A stretch of 64,000 nucleotides of DNA from Marmoricola sp. (lineage in GTDB: Bacteria; Actinomycetota; Actinomycetes; Propionibacteriales; Nocardioidaceae). Below are positions 8,160-17,979 of this stretch, one piece after another. Position numbers and translations under genes: made by a program. The stretch covers positions 1 to 64,000 of the forward strand of contig JAOPXD010000107.1 of NCBI GenBank assembly GCA_025965315.1, given 5' to 3'. Position 1 is the first letter of the stretch. Every line of letters starts with the position of its first letter. The notes under the pieces were generated by a model that did no database searches, was not told the DNA's origin, and saw only the letters and a program-made list of their open reading frames with translations.

Positions 8160-9242
8160 ATGACCCGGTCGCTGAGGTGGATGTTCGTCGCCCTCGCGCT
8201 CGTCCTGGTCGTCGGCGTGCCGGTCGCGCTGCGGCGGATCCCGGCGCAGGCCCCCGATCTCAGCGCTGCGACGGTGCTGTCCCGGATCCGGGCCGCGGCT
8301 GGTCATCCGTACTCGGGGACCGTCGAGCTCAGCGGCGACGTCGCACTCCCGGTCACCTCGCACTTCACCGATGTGGGCGCGCTGCTGGGAGGGCGGACGA
8401 CGCTGCGGGTGTGGTGGCGCGGCCCCACGGAGTGGCGGGTGGCCAAGCTCCTCGTCACCGGTGAGACGGACCTCTTCCACGACGGCGCCACCACCACCGA
8501 GTGGCGCTACGACACCGCGAAGGCGAACCAGAGCATCGATCCGGAGGTGCGGCTCCCGCGCACCGCCGACCTGCTGCCGCCGGCGTTCGCCGCCCGCGCC
8601 GTCGAGGGCACCTCGGCGCGGGACGTCCGGCGGTTGCCGGCACGGCGGATCGCGGGTATCGGCGCCGTGGGGTTGCGGATCCACGAGTCAGCACCGCAGG
8701 CGAGCATCGACCACGTCGACCTGTGGGCGGATCCGCGGACCGGGATCGTGCTCCGGATGGAGATCTACGCACGGCACGCGTCGACGCCGTCGTTCAGCAC
8801 GGCCTTCACGTCGTACTCGCCGAAGCGACCGTCGCCCGCCGTGATCCGGTTCGCCGCGCCGCAGAGCGTCCCGGTGAGGTTCGAGCAGGTCCTGGACATC
8901 GCCGATGCTGCGAACCAGTACGCCCCGGTGGTGCCGCCGCAGGTCGTGGACGGGCTGAAGCGGTCCCGCAGCTCGACCGGAGCCGTCGGGATCTACGGAA
9001 CCGGCCTGACCAGGATCCTGGCGATCCCGCTCCGCCGCCGCGACGCGGCCACCTTGCTGGACCAGGTCAGCTCCTCGAGCCAGATGGTCGGTACGGACAT
9101 GGGCCCGAGCCTGATGGCCGGCCCGCTCGGCGTGCTGGTCACCGACGGGGACAGGAGCGGCTGGTTGCTCGTCGGCGCGGTGACCCGGGCGACCCTGGTT
9201 GCCGCGGCCCACGACCTCGTCGCAGGATCGAGGTACCGATGA
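8160..9242 (+). CDS. Membrane-anchored MucB/LolA-like protein linked to an ABC exporter
   Basis: The product has 360 residues. An N-terminal hydrophobic segment (about 6-24, LRWMFVALALVLVVGVPVAL) should anchor it or serve as an uncleaved signal. The rest resembles the LolA/MucB-RseB fold that holds lipids or lipoproteins: PYSGTVELSGDVALP, LRVWWRGPTEWRV, LWADPRTGIVLRME. It overlaps the ATPase gene by four bases, so it probably acts with that transporter outside the membrane. The family assignment comes from sequence pattern only, and no specific substrate can be named. Confidence 0.65.
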   Translation: MTRSLRWMFVALALVLVVGVPVALRRIPAQAPDLSAATVLSRIRAAAGHPYSGTVELSGDVALPVTSHFTDVGALLGGRTTLRVWWRGPTEWRVAKLLVTGETDLFHDGATTTEWRYDTAKANQSIDPEVRLPRTADLLPPAFAARAVEGTSARDVRRLPARRIAGIGAVGLRIHESAPQASIDHVDLWADPRTGIVLRMEIYARHASTPSFSTAFTSYSPKRPSPAVIRFAAPQSVPVRFEQVLDIADAANQYAPVVPPQVVDGLKRSRSSTGAVGIYGTGLTRILAIPLRRRDAATLLDQVSSSSQMVGTDMGPSLMAGPLGVLVTDGDRSGWLLVGAVTRATLVAAAHDLVAGSRYR

Positions 9243-10144
9243 TCAGGACCGAGGGACTGACCAAGAAGTTCGGGTCGTTCACGGCCGTCGAGGACCTGGA
9301 CCTCGAGGTCGCCGAGGGTGAGGTGTACGGCTTCCTCGGCGCCAACGGGTCGGGCAAGACCACGACGGTACGGATGCTGCTCGGTCTGGTGCTGGCGACC
9401 TCCGGCAGCGTCGAGATCTTCGGTCAGCAGATGCCGAAGCACGCCGGCGCCGTGCTGCCCGAGATCGGTGCCCTGGTCGAGGGCCCTGCCGCGTACGGCC
9501 ACCTCCACGGTCGGGCCAACCTGGCGGTCCTGGACGCGTCCGGCCCCCGCGGTGGCCGACGCAGCCGGAAGCGCCGGATCGAGGACGTCCTGGACAAGGT
9601 CGGCCTCGGGGGCATCGATCGGCGCCCGGTCCGGACCTACTCGCTCGGGATGCGGCAACGGCTCGGCCTCGCTGCGGCATTGTTGAACGAGCCCCGGCTG
9701 CTCGTCCTCGATGAGCCGACCAACGGCCTCGACCCCCAGGGCATCCGGGAGATCCGGGACCTGATCAACGAGCTCCATGCCGCCGGCACCACCATCATGA
9801 TGCTCAGCCACCAGCTCGCCGAGGTCGAGCAGGTGTGCGGGCGCGTGGGCGTCCTGGACCGGGGCCGGCTGGTCCTCCAGCAGGACCTCGCCGAGCTCCG
9901 GAAGCCGACCGGTCGGTTCGTCGTCACCACCCCGGACGTCGCGCAGGTAAGAACCATCCTCGGCCAGCGGGTCGAGGGGGACGTGCCCGGTGGCCTGCTG
10001 GTGGCTGCCACGGACGCCGCCGAGCTGAACCGGGCCCTGGTCTCGGCCGGCGTACGGGTCCAGGGACTCGTCGCCGAGCAGCGTCGCCTCGAGGACCTCG
10101 TGCTGGCGGCGACCTCGGCCGGTGCGGACCGGATCGACCGATGA
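9239..10144 (+). CDS. ABC transporter ATP-binding protein
   Basis: This 301-residue ATPase has Walker A GANGSGKT (34-41), a signature-like YSLGMRQ (134-140) and Walker B LLVLDEP (154-160), followed by the switch His in LSHQLAEVEQ. The layout is that of the DRR/CcmA-type ATPases that pair with a separate ABC-2 permease. The ATG overlaps the upstream stop, and the stop overlaps the permease start, giving a three-gene operon. The substrate is unknown; drug or lipid export is typical for the class. Confidence 0.9.
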   Translation: MIRTEGLTKKFGSFTAVEDLDLEVAEGEVYGFLGANGSGKTTTVRMLLGLVLATSGSVEIFGQQMPKHAGAVLPEIGALVEGPAAYGHLHGRANLAVLDASGPRGGRRSRKRRIEDVLDKVGLGGIDRRPVRTYSLGMRQRLGLAAALLNEPRLLVLDEPTNGLDPQGIREIRDLINELHAAGTTIMMLSHQLAEVEQVCGRVGVLDRGRLVLQQDLAELRKPTGRFVVTTPDVAQVRTILGQRVEGDVPGGLLVAATDAAELNRALVSAGVRVQGLVAEQRRLEDLVLAATSAGADRIDR

Positions 10145-10956
10145 TCACCGTCGAGCTGGTCAAGCTGCTGCGCAGTCGCCGTACCTGGGTGACGATCCTG
10201 CTCGTGGACGCGCTCCCGACCCTGATCGCAGTACTGCTCTCGGTCACCGATCTGGGACCTCGTCCGGGGACCGGTCCGGCATTCCTGTCTGCGGTCCTGA
10301 ACGACGGCACCCTGTTCCCGCTCGCAGCGATCGCGATCGTGCTGCCGCTGTTCCTGCCGGTGGCGGTGGCGATGACAGCGGGGGAGGCGATCGCCGGTGA
10401 GGCCCAGTCCGGGACGTTGCGGTACCTGCTGATCCGGCCGGTCGGGCGGACCCGGCTGCTGGTCGCCAAGCTCGTCAGCGTGATGGCCTTCGTGCTGATC
10501 ACCGTGCTGGTCGTCGCCGCGACCGCGTACGTCACCGGAGCGCTGCTGCTCGGCAACGCGGCCTCGACCGGCGGCACGGTCTCGGTCTCCGGCTCGTCCC
10601 TCTCGACGAGCGAGCTGGCCTGGCGCACCGCTCTGGCGCTGCTCTACGCGATGCTGGCGATGCTCGGGGTGGCTGCGGTCGCGATCTTCGCGTCGACCGC
10701 GGTGCGCTCGCCGTTGGCGGCGGCGCTCGGCACGCTGGCGCTGCTGGTCGCCTCGACGCTGCTGCTCCCGCTGGACGCCGCGCACGTGCTGCGGCCGTAC
10801 CTGCTGACCCGGTACTGGCTCTCGTTCGTCGACCTGTTCCGCGACCCGATCCTGTGGACCAACGTGGTGCACGGGGTGATCCAGCAGTGCGCGTACGTCG
10901 TGTTCTTCCTGGCGGCGGCCTGGGCGAACTTCACCACGAAGGACATCACCGACTGA
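10141..10956 (+). CDS. ABC-2 type transporter permease
   Basis: This 271-residue integral membrane protein has about six hydrophobic segments (for example LPLFLPVAVAM and TLALLVASTLLLPL) and a GEAQSGTLRYLLIRPVGRTRLL motif typical of ABC-2 permeases. It starts inside the stop of the ATPase gene and is the membrane half of that exporter. It converges on the next gene with only seven bases between the stops. Confidence 0.88.
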   Translation: MITVELVKLLRSRRTWVTILLVDALPTLIAVLLSVTDLGPRPGTGPAFLSAVLNDGTLFPLAAIAIVLPLFLPVAVAMTAGEAIAGEAQSGTLRYLLIRPVGRTRLLVAKLVSVMAFVLITVLVVAATAYVTGALLLGNAASTGGTVSVSGSSLSTSELAWRTALALLYAMLAMLGVAAVAIFASTAVRSPLAAALGTLALLVASTLLLPLDAAHVLRPYLLTRYWLSFVDLFRDPILWTNVVHGVIQQCAYVVFFLAAAWANFTTKDITD

Positions 10957-10963
10957 CGCGTCC

Positions 10964-11758
10964 CTAGCGGCAGACGGACCCGGTCGGAACCGTGGGCAGG
11001 GCCCGCCGGAGAGCCCGCACCGTCATCGCGATCACCGTGCTGTTCGCTGGGAGCTGTCCGTGCGAGACCTCGGTACCCGGGCAGACCGACTGGACCGAGA
11101 AGTCCTCCGCCCCGGCGAGCGACGCGGAGTCCGGCGGCACCACCGTCTTGTCCTGGTCGGTCCAGATCGAGACCCACACCGGCCCGGCCGGGGTCTCGTC
11201 GCCGGCGTTCAAGGACCTGATCAGGGCGCTGTCCGGGGCGAGCTGACGGCACGCGGTCGGGCACGCGGTCGGTGCGATGTCGCTGGCAAGACCCGCCACC
11301 GCGGTGCCGTGCTGCGGAGAACCGAGGGTCACGATCCGCCGGGCGATCCCGCCGCCGTGGTGCTCCGCGACCCAGAGCCGGACCACCACGCCACCCGCCG
11401 AGTACCCGACCAGATCGACGGAGCCGGAACCGGTACGGCGCAGGACCCGGTGGACGTCGGTGTCCAGCCGGTCGGCCTGCCGGTGCAGGTCACCGGTACC
11501 GCCTCCGCCGAGCGTCACCACCACAGCGTCCCGTCCGGACGCCCGCAGTGCGCTGGCCAGGACCTCCAGTCCGCTGGTGCTGCCGCCGTAGCCGGGCACG
11601 AGCAGCACCGGCGGCTGAGCGTTCTGGGTCACCGGGGTGGCAGCCGCGGGACCCTGCCGTACCCAGGCGAGCGCGGCGATGCCGACGACCACAGCGAGGG
11701 CAAGAGTGCCGGTCACGAGGACGAACCGGCGGCGGGGAGGCGAGAGCGAGGCCAGCAC
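10964..11758 (-). CDS. Exported or membrane-anchored lipase-like alpha/beta hydrolase
   Basis: The product has 264 residues. A hydrophobic N-terminal segment (about 12-33) indicates export or anchoring. The catalytic domain begins with PPVLLVPGYGGS and carries the elbow GYSAGG with Ser120, as in triacylglycerol lipases and PGAP1-like hydrolases; QHGTAVAGLA and a late SHGQLP supply other family signatures. The GTG start lies 11 bases after the stop of the gene at 11770-12507, so the two are probably co-transcribed. The lipid substrate cannot be read from the sequence. Confidence 0.78.
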   Translation of the reverse strand: MLASLSPPRRRFVLVTGTLALAVVVGIAALAWVRQGPAAATPVTQNAQPPVLLVPGYGGSTSGLEVLASALRASGRDAVVVTLGGGGTGDLHRQADRLDTDVHRVLRRTGSGSVDLVGYSAGGVVVRLWVAEHHGGGIARRIVTLGSPQHGTAVAGLASDIAPTACPTACRQLAPDSALIRSLNAGDETPAGPVWVSIWTDQDKTVVPPDSASLAGAEDFSVQSVCPGTEVSHGQLPANSTVIAMTVRALRRALPTVPTGSVCR

Positions 11759-11769
11759 GAGCGCTCCGA

Positions 11770-12507
11770 TCAGGCTTTCTGGAGCTTCTCGGCGAAGAAC
11801 GCGAGCACCCGGTCGACGCCCTCCTGCTGGCGCTCCTCGGTCAGGGTCCCGTGGCCCTTGCCGCCGAACTCGATCCGGACGAACGCGTCACCGATCTCGC
11901 GCGTGAGCGTGTCGAAACGGGTTCCGGTCGCGACGTCCGAGGGGTACTGGAGCCCGAGGACCTGGCAGCCGGCGGCGGCCCGCTCGCGGACGACGCCGAG
12001 ATCGGCCGGGGACAGGTTCAGGTCGGCGGCGCGCACCTTGCCGACGGCGAACGGCGCCGAGGGCTGGGCGAGCACGGGAGCGACCACGGCCTGGTCGACC
12101 ATCATCGCCAGCGCGAAACCGCCGGTGAAGCACATCCCGAGCGCGCCCACGCCGGGGCCGCCCAGCTCCTCGTGGAGGTCGCGAGCCAGGCTGCGCAACC
12201 AGGTCGCGACCGGTGCCGTCACCCCGGTGGCCAGCTTGGTGAACTCGGCGTTCACGCACAGGCGCGTCAGGGTCTCCACCACGTAGGGCACCGACATCGG
12301 CCGCTCGGGGGTTCCGAACAGGTGCGGCAGCACCACGGTGAACCCCGCTGCCACGACCTCCTCGGCGAAGGCGATCACCTTGGGCGTGATGCCGGGGATC
12401 TCGTGGACGATGATCACGCCCGGACCGGAGCCCTTCCGGTACGTCGGATGGGCGACTCCCTCGAACGTGTGCTCGCCGTGCGTCCAGGTCGCCAGTTCTC
12501 CAGTCAT
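11770..12507 (-). CDS. Dienelactone hydrolase family protein
   Basis: This 245-residue protein belongs to the dienelactone hydrolase family. It shows IIVHEIPGI near the N-terminus, the nucleophile elbow GMCFTGG with Cys126, and a C-terminal GKGHGTL with the probable catalytic His. The ATG is preceded by TAGGGT at a leaderless distance and no ribosome site is seen. It lies downstream of, but separate from, the kstD transcript. No sequence evidence ties it to steroids; the family hydrolyses many lactones and esters. Confidence 0.85.
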   Translation of the reverse strand: MTGELATWTHGEHTFEGVAHPTYRKGSGPGVIIVHEIPGITPKVIAFAEEVVAAGFTVVLPHLFGTPERPMSVPYVVETLTRLCVNAEFTKLATGVTAPVATWLRSLARDLHEELGGPGVGALGMCFTGGFALAMMVDQAVVAPVLAQPSAPFAVGKVRAADLNLSPADLGVVRERAAAGCQVLGLQYPSDVATGTRFDTLTREIGDAFVRIEFGGKGHGTLTEERQQEGVDRVLAFFAEKLQKA

Positions 12508-12513
12508 GCCTGA

Positions 12514-12519
12514 ACCCTA
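12514..12519 (-). promoter_or_regulatory. -10 element for a leaderless dienelactone hydrolase gene
   Basis: On the minus strand TAGGGT is followed by six bases and then the ATG at 12507, the spacing expected when transcription starts at the start codon. Confidence 0.55.
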
Positions 12520-12544
12520 CTGACGGGGTCGCGACCGGTCCCGC

Positions 12545-13429
12545 TCAGCGAGGAACGACCACGCAGTCGGCGAGCACGGGGGCGCCGTTGCGCTCCTCGT
12601 GCGGGCTGGCGATGGTCGCCGAGACCACGATCTGCTCGTCAGCGTTCCAGGCCTGGACCCGGATCGTCTCGCCCGGGAACACGACGCCGGCGAAGCGGGC
12701 GCTGAACGAGCCGACCCTGGCGGCGTCGCCGCCGAGCAGCTCGTCGGTCACGGTGCGCAGGACGATGCCGTAGGAGCAGAGCCCGTGCAGGATCGGCGCC
12801 GGGAAACCGGCTCCCTGGGCGAACACCGGGTCGGCGTGGAGCGGGTTCCGGTCACCGCAGAGGCGGTAGAGCATCGCCTGCTGCGGGGTGACGTCGTACG
12901 TCGTGTCGGCATCCGGCTTGCGGTCCGGCAGCTCGACCGAGGTCGACTCGCCGCGGTTGCCGCCCCAGCCACCCTCGCCCTTGACGAAGATCGAGGAACG
13001 GACCGTCCAGAGCTCGTTGCCGGCGGAGTCGGTGGCGACGCCCTCCTGCCAGATCACTGCTGCCTTGCCCTTGTCCCAGACGTCGCTGATCACGGTGCGC
13101 AGGGTGGCCTCGCCCGAGGTCGGGAGCGGTCCGTTGACGCTGATCGACTGGGCGCCGTGCACGACCTGGGCCAGGTTGATGTCGCAGCCGGGAAGGTCGA
13201 GCGCCGGCGGGTCGGTCTCGTGGAACGACGGCGCGACGATGCCGAACGACGGCAGCACCTGCAGGTCGTCGTTGTCGAGCGTGTAGCGCAGCGACCGGGG
13301 GTCCAGGTTGTCGCCGGGACGCGATCCCGCTCCGATGCCCAGGTGGTACAGCAGCACGTCGCTGCTGGACCAGCTGAAGGTCCGGCTGCCGAGGTCGGCA
13401 CCGATGGCGACGTCCGGGTCGATCGGCAT
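12545..13429 (-). CDS. hsd4B: MaoC-family 2-enoyl-CoA hydratase (Hsd4B/Rv3538-like)
   Basis: This 294-residue double hot-dog hydratase carries the hydratase-2 motif CGDRNPLHADP (Asp193, Asn195, His198) in its C-terminal half. It begins one base after the kstD stop, as Rv3538 follows kstD in M. tuberculosis, so the two are co-transcribed. The likely role is hydration of an alpha,beta-unsaturated sterol side-chain CoA ester during beta-oxidation. The hydratase call is strong; the exact side-chain step is inferred from synteny. Confidence 0.85.
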   Translation of the reverse strand: MPIDPDVAIGADLGSRTFSWSSSDVLLYHLGIGAGSRPGDNLDPRSLRYTLDNDDLQVLPSFGIVAPSFHETDPPALDLPGCDINLAQVVHGAQSISVNGPLPTSGEATLRTVISDVWDKGKAAVIWQEGVATDSAGNELWTVRSSIFVKGEGGWGGNRGESTSVELPDRKPDADTTYDVTPQQAMLYRLCGDRNPLHADPVFAQGAGFPAPILHGLCSYGIVLRTVTDELLGGDAARVGSFSARFAGVVFPGETIRVQAWNADEQIVVSATIASPHEERNGAPVLADCVVVPR

Positions 13430-13430
13430 C

Positions 13431-15104
13431 TCAGACTCCCTCGTCGGTCGGCGCAGCGGCGATGTCGAGGGCGGCGAGGTACCCGAAGGTCATCGCGGGC
13501 CCGATCGTTGCTCCGGGGCCTGCGTAGGTGTTCCCCATCACCGCCGAGGAGCAGTTGCCCGCGGCGTACAGGCCGTCGATGACAGAGCCGTCCGCGCGCA
13601 GCACCCGGGCACGCTCGTCGGTGACGAGTCCGCCCTTGGTGCCGAGGTCGCCGGGAACGATCTTGACGGCGTAGAACGGGCCCTGGTCGATGGTGTGCAG
13701 AGACGGGTTGGGCTTGATCGTCGGGTCCGAGTAGTACTTGTCGTAGGCGCTCTCACCGCGACCGAAGTCCTCGTCGACGCCGGTGGTCGCGAAACCGTTG
13801 AAGCGCTCGATGGTCGCGGTCAGGGCCGCGACCGGCACGTCGATCGCCGTCGCCAGCTCGGTGATCGAGGAAGCCTTCTTGATCACGCCCTCCTTGAGCC
13901 AGCGGCCCGGGAACGCCTGGCGCGGGCCGAGACCGGCGAACAGGTACCGGTTGCGGTAGCGCTGGTCGATGATCATCCAGGACGGGACGTGGGTGACCCC
14001 GGTGGCCTCGCCCTTGTAGATCTCGTGGGTGGCCTCGACGTAGGGGAGGGCCTCGTTCATGTACCGGTTACCAGCCTGGTTCACGATGATCGACCCGGGC
14101 AGGTTCCGCTCGGAGAGGCAGAACCACGGACCGTTCGGCAGCGGGATGGTCGGGCCCCACCAGGCGTCGTCCATCAGGTCGATCTGCGCACCCGCGGTGA
14201 TACCGGCCAGGATGCCGCCACCCTGGTTCGAGGGAGCGCCGGTGGTCCAGTCGACCGAGGTCGGCTGCGGCTGGTACTTCTCGCGCATCTCCAGGTTCTT
14301 CTCGAACCCGCCGCTGCCGAGGATCACGCCCCTGCCGGCGCGGATCTCGCTCGGGACGCCCCCCTTGAGGACCTTGATGCCGACGACGCGGCCGTTCTCG
14401 ATGACCAGCTCGGTCAGCTCGGTGTCGTAGAAGATCGGGACGTCGGCATCGACGAGGCCCTTGCGCAGGCCGATCGCGATCGCGTTGCCCATCGCGAACA
14501 TCTTCTTGCCCAGCAGCAGCGTCCACAGCCGCATCAGGGTGGCCTTGAGGATGGTCAGCGGTCCCTTGACGGTACGCAGGCCCAGGCTGATCTTGCGGAA
14601 GTCTGCCTGGGTGATGATCAGGTTGGCCGGCGCCTTGCCGTACGGCGGGTGCAGCCGATCGAGCTCGTCGCCGAGGAACTTCGCGTCCAGCGGGACCGGC
14701 TCGACCGTCCGGCCGCTGGCACGGCCACCGGGAGCCTCGGGGAGGTAGTCGGCGTACTGCGGGACCCACTTGAAGCGGACCGGGGTGTTGGCCTTGAGGA
14801 AGTCCATCATCTCGGGACCGCGGTCCAGGTAGGTGTCCCGGCGCACCTTGGTGACGACGTCACCGACGATCGAGTCCAGGTACAGCCTTGCTGCGGCATC
14901 GTCTCCCGGGTCGACCTGGCCGGCCGCCTTGACGGCGTAGTTCCCGGGAATCCAGACGCCGCCACCGGAGCGCGCGGTCGACCCGCCGAAGTAGGCGGAC
15001 TTCTCGATCACGACGGTGTCGAGTCCCTGGCGGGCTGCGGCGAGAGCGGCCGTCATGCCGGCGCCACCGGCACCGACGACGACCACGTCATAGGAGGCCT
15101 TCAT
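13431..15104 (-). CDS. kstD: KstD: 3-ketosteroid delta1-dehydrogenase
   Basis: This 557-residue flavoprotein introduces the C1-C2 double bond of 3-ketosteroids, which with 9-alpha-hydroxylation opens ring B. The N-terminal FAD motif is VVVGAGGAGMTAALAAA, followed by EKSAYFGGSTARSGGGVW. The C-terminal AAGNCSSAVMGNTYAGPGAT contains the Tyr-x3-Gly catalytic segment known from KstD structures. The ATG is only 26 bases from the annotated upstream ATG of hsaE and has no ribosome site. CAGTTT then six bases precede it, so the mRNA is probably leaderless. The 3-ketoacyl partner KshA/KshB is not in the window. Confidence 0.95.
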   Translation of the reverse strand: MKASYDVVVVGAGGAGMTAALAAARQGLDTVVIEKSAYFGGSTARSGGGVWIPGNYAVKAAGQVDPGDDAAARLYLDSIVGDVVTKVRRDTYLDRGPEMMDFLKANTPVRFKWVPQYADYLPEAPGGRASGRTVEPVPLDAKFLGDELDRLHPPYGKAPANLIITQADFRKISLGLRTVKGPLTILKATLMRLWTLLLGKKMFAMGNAIAIGLRKGLVDADVPIFYDTELTELVIENGRVVGIKVLKGGVPSEIRAGRGVILGSGGFEKNLEMREKYQPQPTSVDWTTGAPSNQGGGILAGITAGAQIDLMDDAWWGPTIPLPNGPWFCLSERNLPGSIIVNQAGNRYMNEALPYVEATHEIYKGEATGVTHVPSWMIIDQRYRNRYLFAGLGPRQAFPGRWLKEGVIKKASSITELATAIDVPVAALTATIERFNGFATTGVDEDFGRGESAYDKYYSDPTIKPNPSLHTIDQGPFYAVKIVPGDLGTKGGLVTDERARVLRADGSVIDGLYAAGNCSSAVMGNTYAGPGATIGPAMTFGYLAALDIAAAPTDEGV

Positions 15105-15114
15105 GACAAGAAAC

Positions 15115-15128
15115 TGTAACAGGTTCTA
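15115..15128. promoter_or_regulatory. KstR-type operator between kstD and hsaE
   Basis: TGTAACAGGTTCTA matches TnnAACnnGTTnnA exactly. It is central to a very short divergent region and touches both -10 elements: TAGTAT (15127-15132) for hsaE and, on the other strand, CAGTTT for kstD. Confidence 0.85.
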
Positions 15129-15139
15129 GTATGTCGACT

Positions 15140-15949
15140 GTGACCTCTCAGGATGCAATTTCCGCGGCCGTCGATCGGCTGGCCACCGCGCTCGCCACCC
15201 GGGTCCCGTGTGCCGCCGTCCGGGACCTGATCGGCACCGACGACCTGCCCGCGGCGTACGCCGTCCAGCAGGGTCTGGTGCAGGCAAGGATCGCCGGCGG
15301 CGAGACCGTGGTCGGCCGCAAGATCGGTGCGACCTCGAAGGCCGTCCAGGACCAGCTCGGCGTCGACCAGCCCGATTTCGGCTACCTGCTCAGCGACATG
15401 GACGTCTCCACCGACGCCCTGACATCGGCGGGGATCTCGATGCGCACCCTGGTCCAGCCGCGCGTCGAGGCCGAGGTCGCGTTCCGGCTGGCGAAGGACA
15501 TCAACCCGGCCACCGAGGGCGAGATCACCCTCGACCTGGTCCGCGACTGCGTCGAGGTCGCGCTCCCGGCGCTCGAGATCGTCGACTCGCGGATCGAGAG
15601 CTGGGACATCACGTTCACCGACACCGTTGCCGACAACGCCTCCAGCGGGTTGTTCGTGATCGGCACCGACGCCAAGTCGCTGGCGGAGATCACCCCGGTC
15701 GACGTCGAGATGACGCTCACCATCAACGGTGAGGTGCGCTCCTCGGGCAGCGGCGCCGCCTGCCTGGGAGACCCGCTGGAGGCGCTGCGCTGGCTGGCGG
15801 TCCAGGCCTACCGCTTCGGTGACCCGCTCCGTGCCGGCCACCTGATCCTGTCCGGGGCTCTGGGCCCCTTCGTTCCATTCGCCGCGGGAGATGATGTCGT
15901 GGCGACCATCAGCGGGTTCGAACCGCTCAGCGTGAAGTTCGGGGAGTAG
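15140..15949 (+). CDS. hsaE: HsaE: 2-hydroxypentadienoate hydratase
   Basis: This 269-residue protein belongs to the 2-keto-4-pentenoate hydratase family and hydrates 2-hydroxyhexa-2,4-dienoate released by HsaD. Family segments include [16 protein letters not shown], the acidic [12 protein letters not shown] and ALEIVDSRI. The start is set at GTG 15140 because TAGTAT lies seven bases upstream, the spacing of a leaderless gene; the in-frame ATG at 15131 would sit inside that -10 element. It heads hsaE-hsaG-hsaF. Confidence 0.9.
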   Translation: MTSQDAISAAVDRLATALATRVPCAAVRDLIGTDDLPAAYAVQQGLVQARIAGGETVVGRKIGATSKAVQDQLGVDQPDFGYLLSDMDVSTDALTSAGISMRTLVQPRVEAEVAFRLAKDINPATEGEITLDLVRDCVEVALPALEIVDSRIESWDITFTDTVADNASSGLFVIGTDAKSLAEITPVDVEMTLTINGEVRSSGSGAACLGDPLEALRWLAVQAYRFGDPLRAGHLILSGALGPFVPFAAGDDVVATISGFEPLSVKFGE

Positions 15950-15954
15950 GAACC

Positions 15955-16863
15955 ATGAGCAAGAAGCTGACCGCCGCGATCGTCGGACCGGGCAACATCG
16001 GTACCGACCTGATGTACAAGCTGCTGCGATCCGAGGTGATCGAGCCGCGCTGGATGATCGGGGTCGACCCGACCAGCCCGGGCCTGGACCGTGCCCGCAA
16101 CGAGGGCCTCGAGGCGACCGCCGAGGGCGTCGACTGGCTGCTCAAGCAGGACACCCTCCCGGACTTCATCTTCGAGGCCACCAGCGCCTACGTGCACCGC
16201 GCCTACGCCCCCCGGTACGCCGAGGCGGGCATCCGTGCGGTCGACCTGACCCCGGCCGCTGTCGGCCCGGCCTGCATCCCGGCGGTCAACGGCGACGAGC
16301 ACGCGGGCGCCGAGAACGTCAACATGATCACCTGCGGGGGACAGGCGACCATCCCGATGGTCGCCGCTGTCTCGCGGGCCACGCCGGTCTCGTACGCCGA
16401 GATCGTGGCCTCGGTCGCCTCGCTGAGCGCCGGACCGGGGACGCGTCAGAACATCGACGAGTTCACCCAGACCACGTCGAAGGGCGTCGAGACCATCGGC
16501 GGTGCCGCCAAGGGCAAGGCGATCATCATCCTGAACCCGGCCGAGCCGCCGATGATCATGCGCGACACGATCTTCTGCGCGGTCGCCCCGGACGCCGACC
16601 GGGACGCGATCACCGCCTCGGTGCACGCCATGGTCAAGGCCGTCCAGGACTACGTCCCCGGCTACCGGTTGCTGCAGGAGCCGCAGTTCGACGACCCGAG
16701 CGACGCCACCCGTGGTGCCACCAAGGTCAGCATCTTCATCGAGGTCGAGGGCGCCGGTGACTTCCTGCCGCCGTACTCGGGGAACCTCGACATCATGACC
16801 GCCGCCGCCACCCGCGCGGGCGAAGGAATGGCGCGAGCCATCCTGGAAGGAGCGCAAGTATGA
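15955..16863 (+). CDS. hsaG: HsaG: acylating (propion)aldehyde dehydrogenase
   Basis: This 302-residue enzyme converts the aldehyde released by HsaF to acyl-CoA with NAD and CoA. It has an N-terminal Rossmann motif [10 protein letters not shown] and the catalytic Cys127 in MITCGGQAT. It forms a channelled complex with the aldolase HsaF in known systems. It starts five bases after hsaE and overlaps hsaF by four bases (ATGA). Confidence 0.94.
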   Translation: MSKKLTAAIVGPGNIGTDLMYKLLRSEVIEPRWMIGVDPTSPGLDRARNEGLEATAEGVDWLLKQDTLPDFIFEATSAYVHRAYAPRYAEAGIRAVDLTPAAVGPACIPAVNGDEHAGAENVNMITCGGQATIPMVAAVSRATPVSYAEIVASVASLSAGPGTRQNIDEFTQTTSKGVETIGGAAKGKAIIILNPAEPPMIMRDTIFCAVAPDADRDAITASVHAMVKAVQDYVPGYRLLQEPQFDDPSDATRGATKVSIFIEVEGAGDFLPPYSGNLDIMTAAATRAGEGMARAILEGAQV

Positions 16864-17942
16864 GCATCTCCGGAGCCGTCGAGCTCAACGCCCTGACCCG
16901 CACCTGGCGCGACACCGACCCGACGTCCGACCTGGACATCCGGCTCACCGACACCTGTCTGCGTGACGGCTCGCACCACAAGCGTCACCAGTTCACCGGC
17001 GAGGAGGTCCGCGCGATCGTCGGCGCCCTCGACGCCTCCGGGGTGCCCGTCATCGAGGTCACCCACGGCGACGGTCTGGGTGGGTCGAGCTTCAACTACG
17101 GGTTCTCCAGGACGCCCGAGCAGGAGCTGATCAAGATCGCGGCCGAGACCGCGAAGAACGCCAAGATCGCCTTCCTGATGCTGCCCGGCCTGGGCACCAA
17201 GGACGACATCCTCGAGGCGCAGGACAACGGCGGCTCCATCTGCCGGATCGCCACCCACTGCACCGAGGCCGACGTCTCCGAGCAGCACTTCAAGCTCGCG
17301 CGCGAGCGCGGTCTGGAGACGGTCGGCTTCCTGATGATGAGCCACACCCAGCCGCCCGAGGTGCTGGCAGCGCAGGCACGGATCATGGTCGACGCCGGCT
17401 GCCAGTGCGTCTACGTCGTCGACTCGGCCGGTGCGCTGATCCTCGAGGGCGTCTCGGACCGGGTTGCCGCGGTCGTGGCGGAGATCGGTCACGAGGCCAC
17501 CGTCGGTTTCCACGGTCACGAGAACCTCGACCTCGGGGCCGGCAACACGGTGATGGCGGTCCGTGCGGGAGCCACCCAGATCGACGGTTCCGTACGACGC
17601 TTCGGCGCCGGCGCCGGTAACACCCCGCTGGACGCCTTCGTCGGCATCTGCGACAAGCTCGGTTGGAACACCGGGGTCGACTTCCTCAAGATCATCGACG
17701 CCTCCGAGGACGTCGTCCGGCCGGCGATGCCGGAGGAGTGCCGGCTGGACCGGATGACGATGATGATGGGCTACGCCGGCGTCTACTCCTCGTTCCTCAA
17801 GCACGCCGGCAACGCTGCCGAGCGGTACGGCGTCTCCGGCGCCCGGATCCTCGCGGAGGCCGGCAAGCGCAAGCTGATCGGCGGCCAGGAGGACCAGCTC
17901 ATCGACATCGCGCTGATGCTGAAGGCCGAGCAGGACGGCTGA
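16860..17942 (+). CDS. hsaF: HsaF: 4-hydroxy-2-oxo acid aldolase
   Basis: This 360-residue class II pyruvate aldolase of the DmpG family cleaves 4-hydroxy-2-oxohexanoate to pyruvate and propanal. The catalytic TIM-barrel starts with [18 protein letters not shown], which supplies the metal Asp and catalytic His. The metal-binding [11 protein letters not shown] follows at about residues 217-227. Its start overlaps the hsaG stop, consistent with the HsaF-HsaG channelling complex. Confidence 0.94.
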   Translation: MSISGAVELNALTRTWRDTDPTSDLDIRLTDTCLRDGSHHKRHQFTGEEVRAIVGALDASGVPVIEVTHGDGLGGSSFNYGFSRTPEQELIKIAAETAKNAKIAFLMLPGLGTKDDILEAQDNGGSICRIATHCTEADVSEQHFKLARERGLETVGFLMMSHTQPPEVLAAQARIMVDAGCQCVYVVDSAGALILEGVSDRVAAVVAEIGHEATVGFHGHENLDLGAGNTVMAVRAGATQIDGSVRRFGAGAGNTPLDAFVGICDKLGWNTGVDFLKIIDASEDVVRPAMPEECRLDRMTMMMGYAGVYSSFLKHAGNAAERYGVSGARILAEAGKRKLIGGQEDQLIDIALMLKAEQDG

Positions 17943-17965
17943 GAACCGCCCGATAGACAGCAAAG

Positions 17966-17979
17966 TAGAACGTGTTCTA
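17966..17979. promoter_or_regulatory. KstR-type operator and promoter of hsaADCB
   Basis: TAGAACGTGTTCTA is a near-perfect palindrome matching the KstR consensus. It continues into TAGTAT (17978-17983), the -10 element, giving a leader of about 30 bases before the hsaA ribosome site. Confidence 0.85.
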
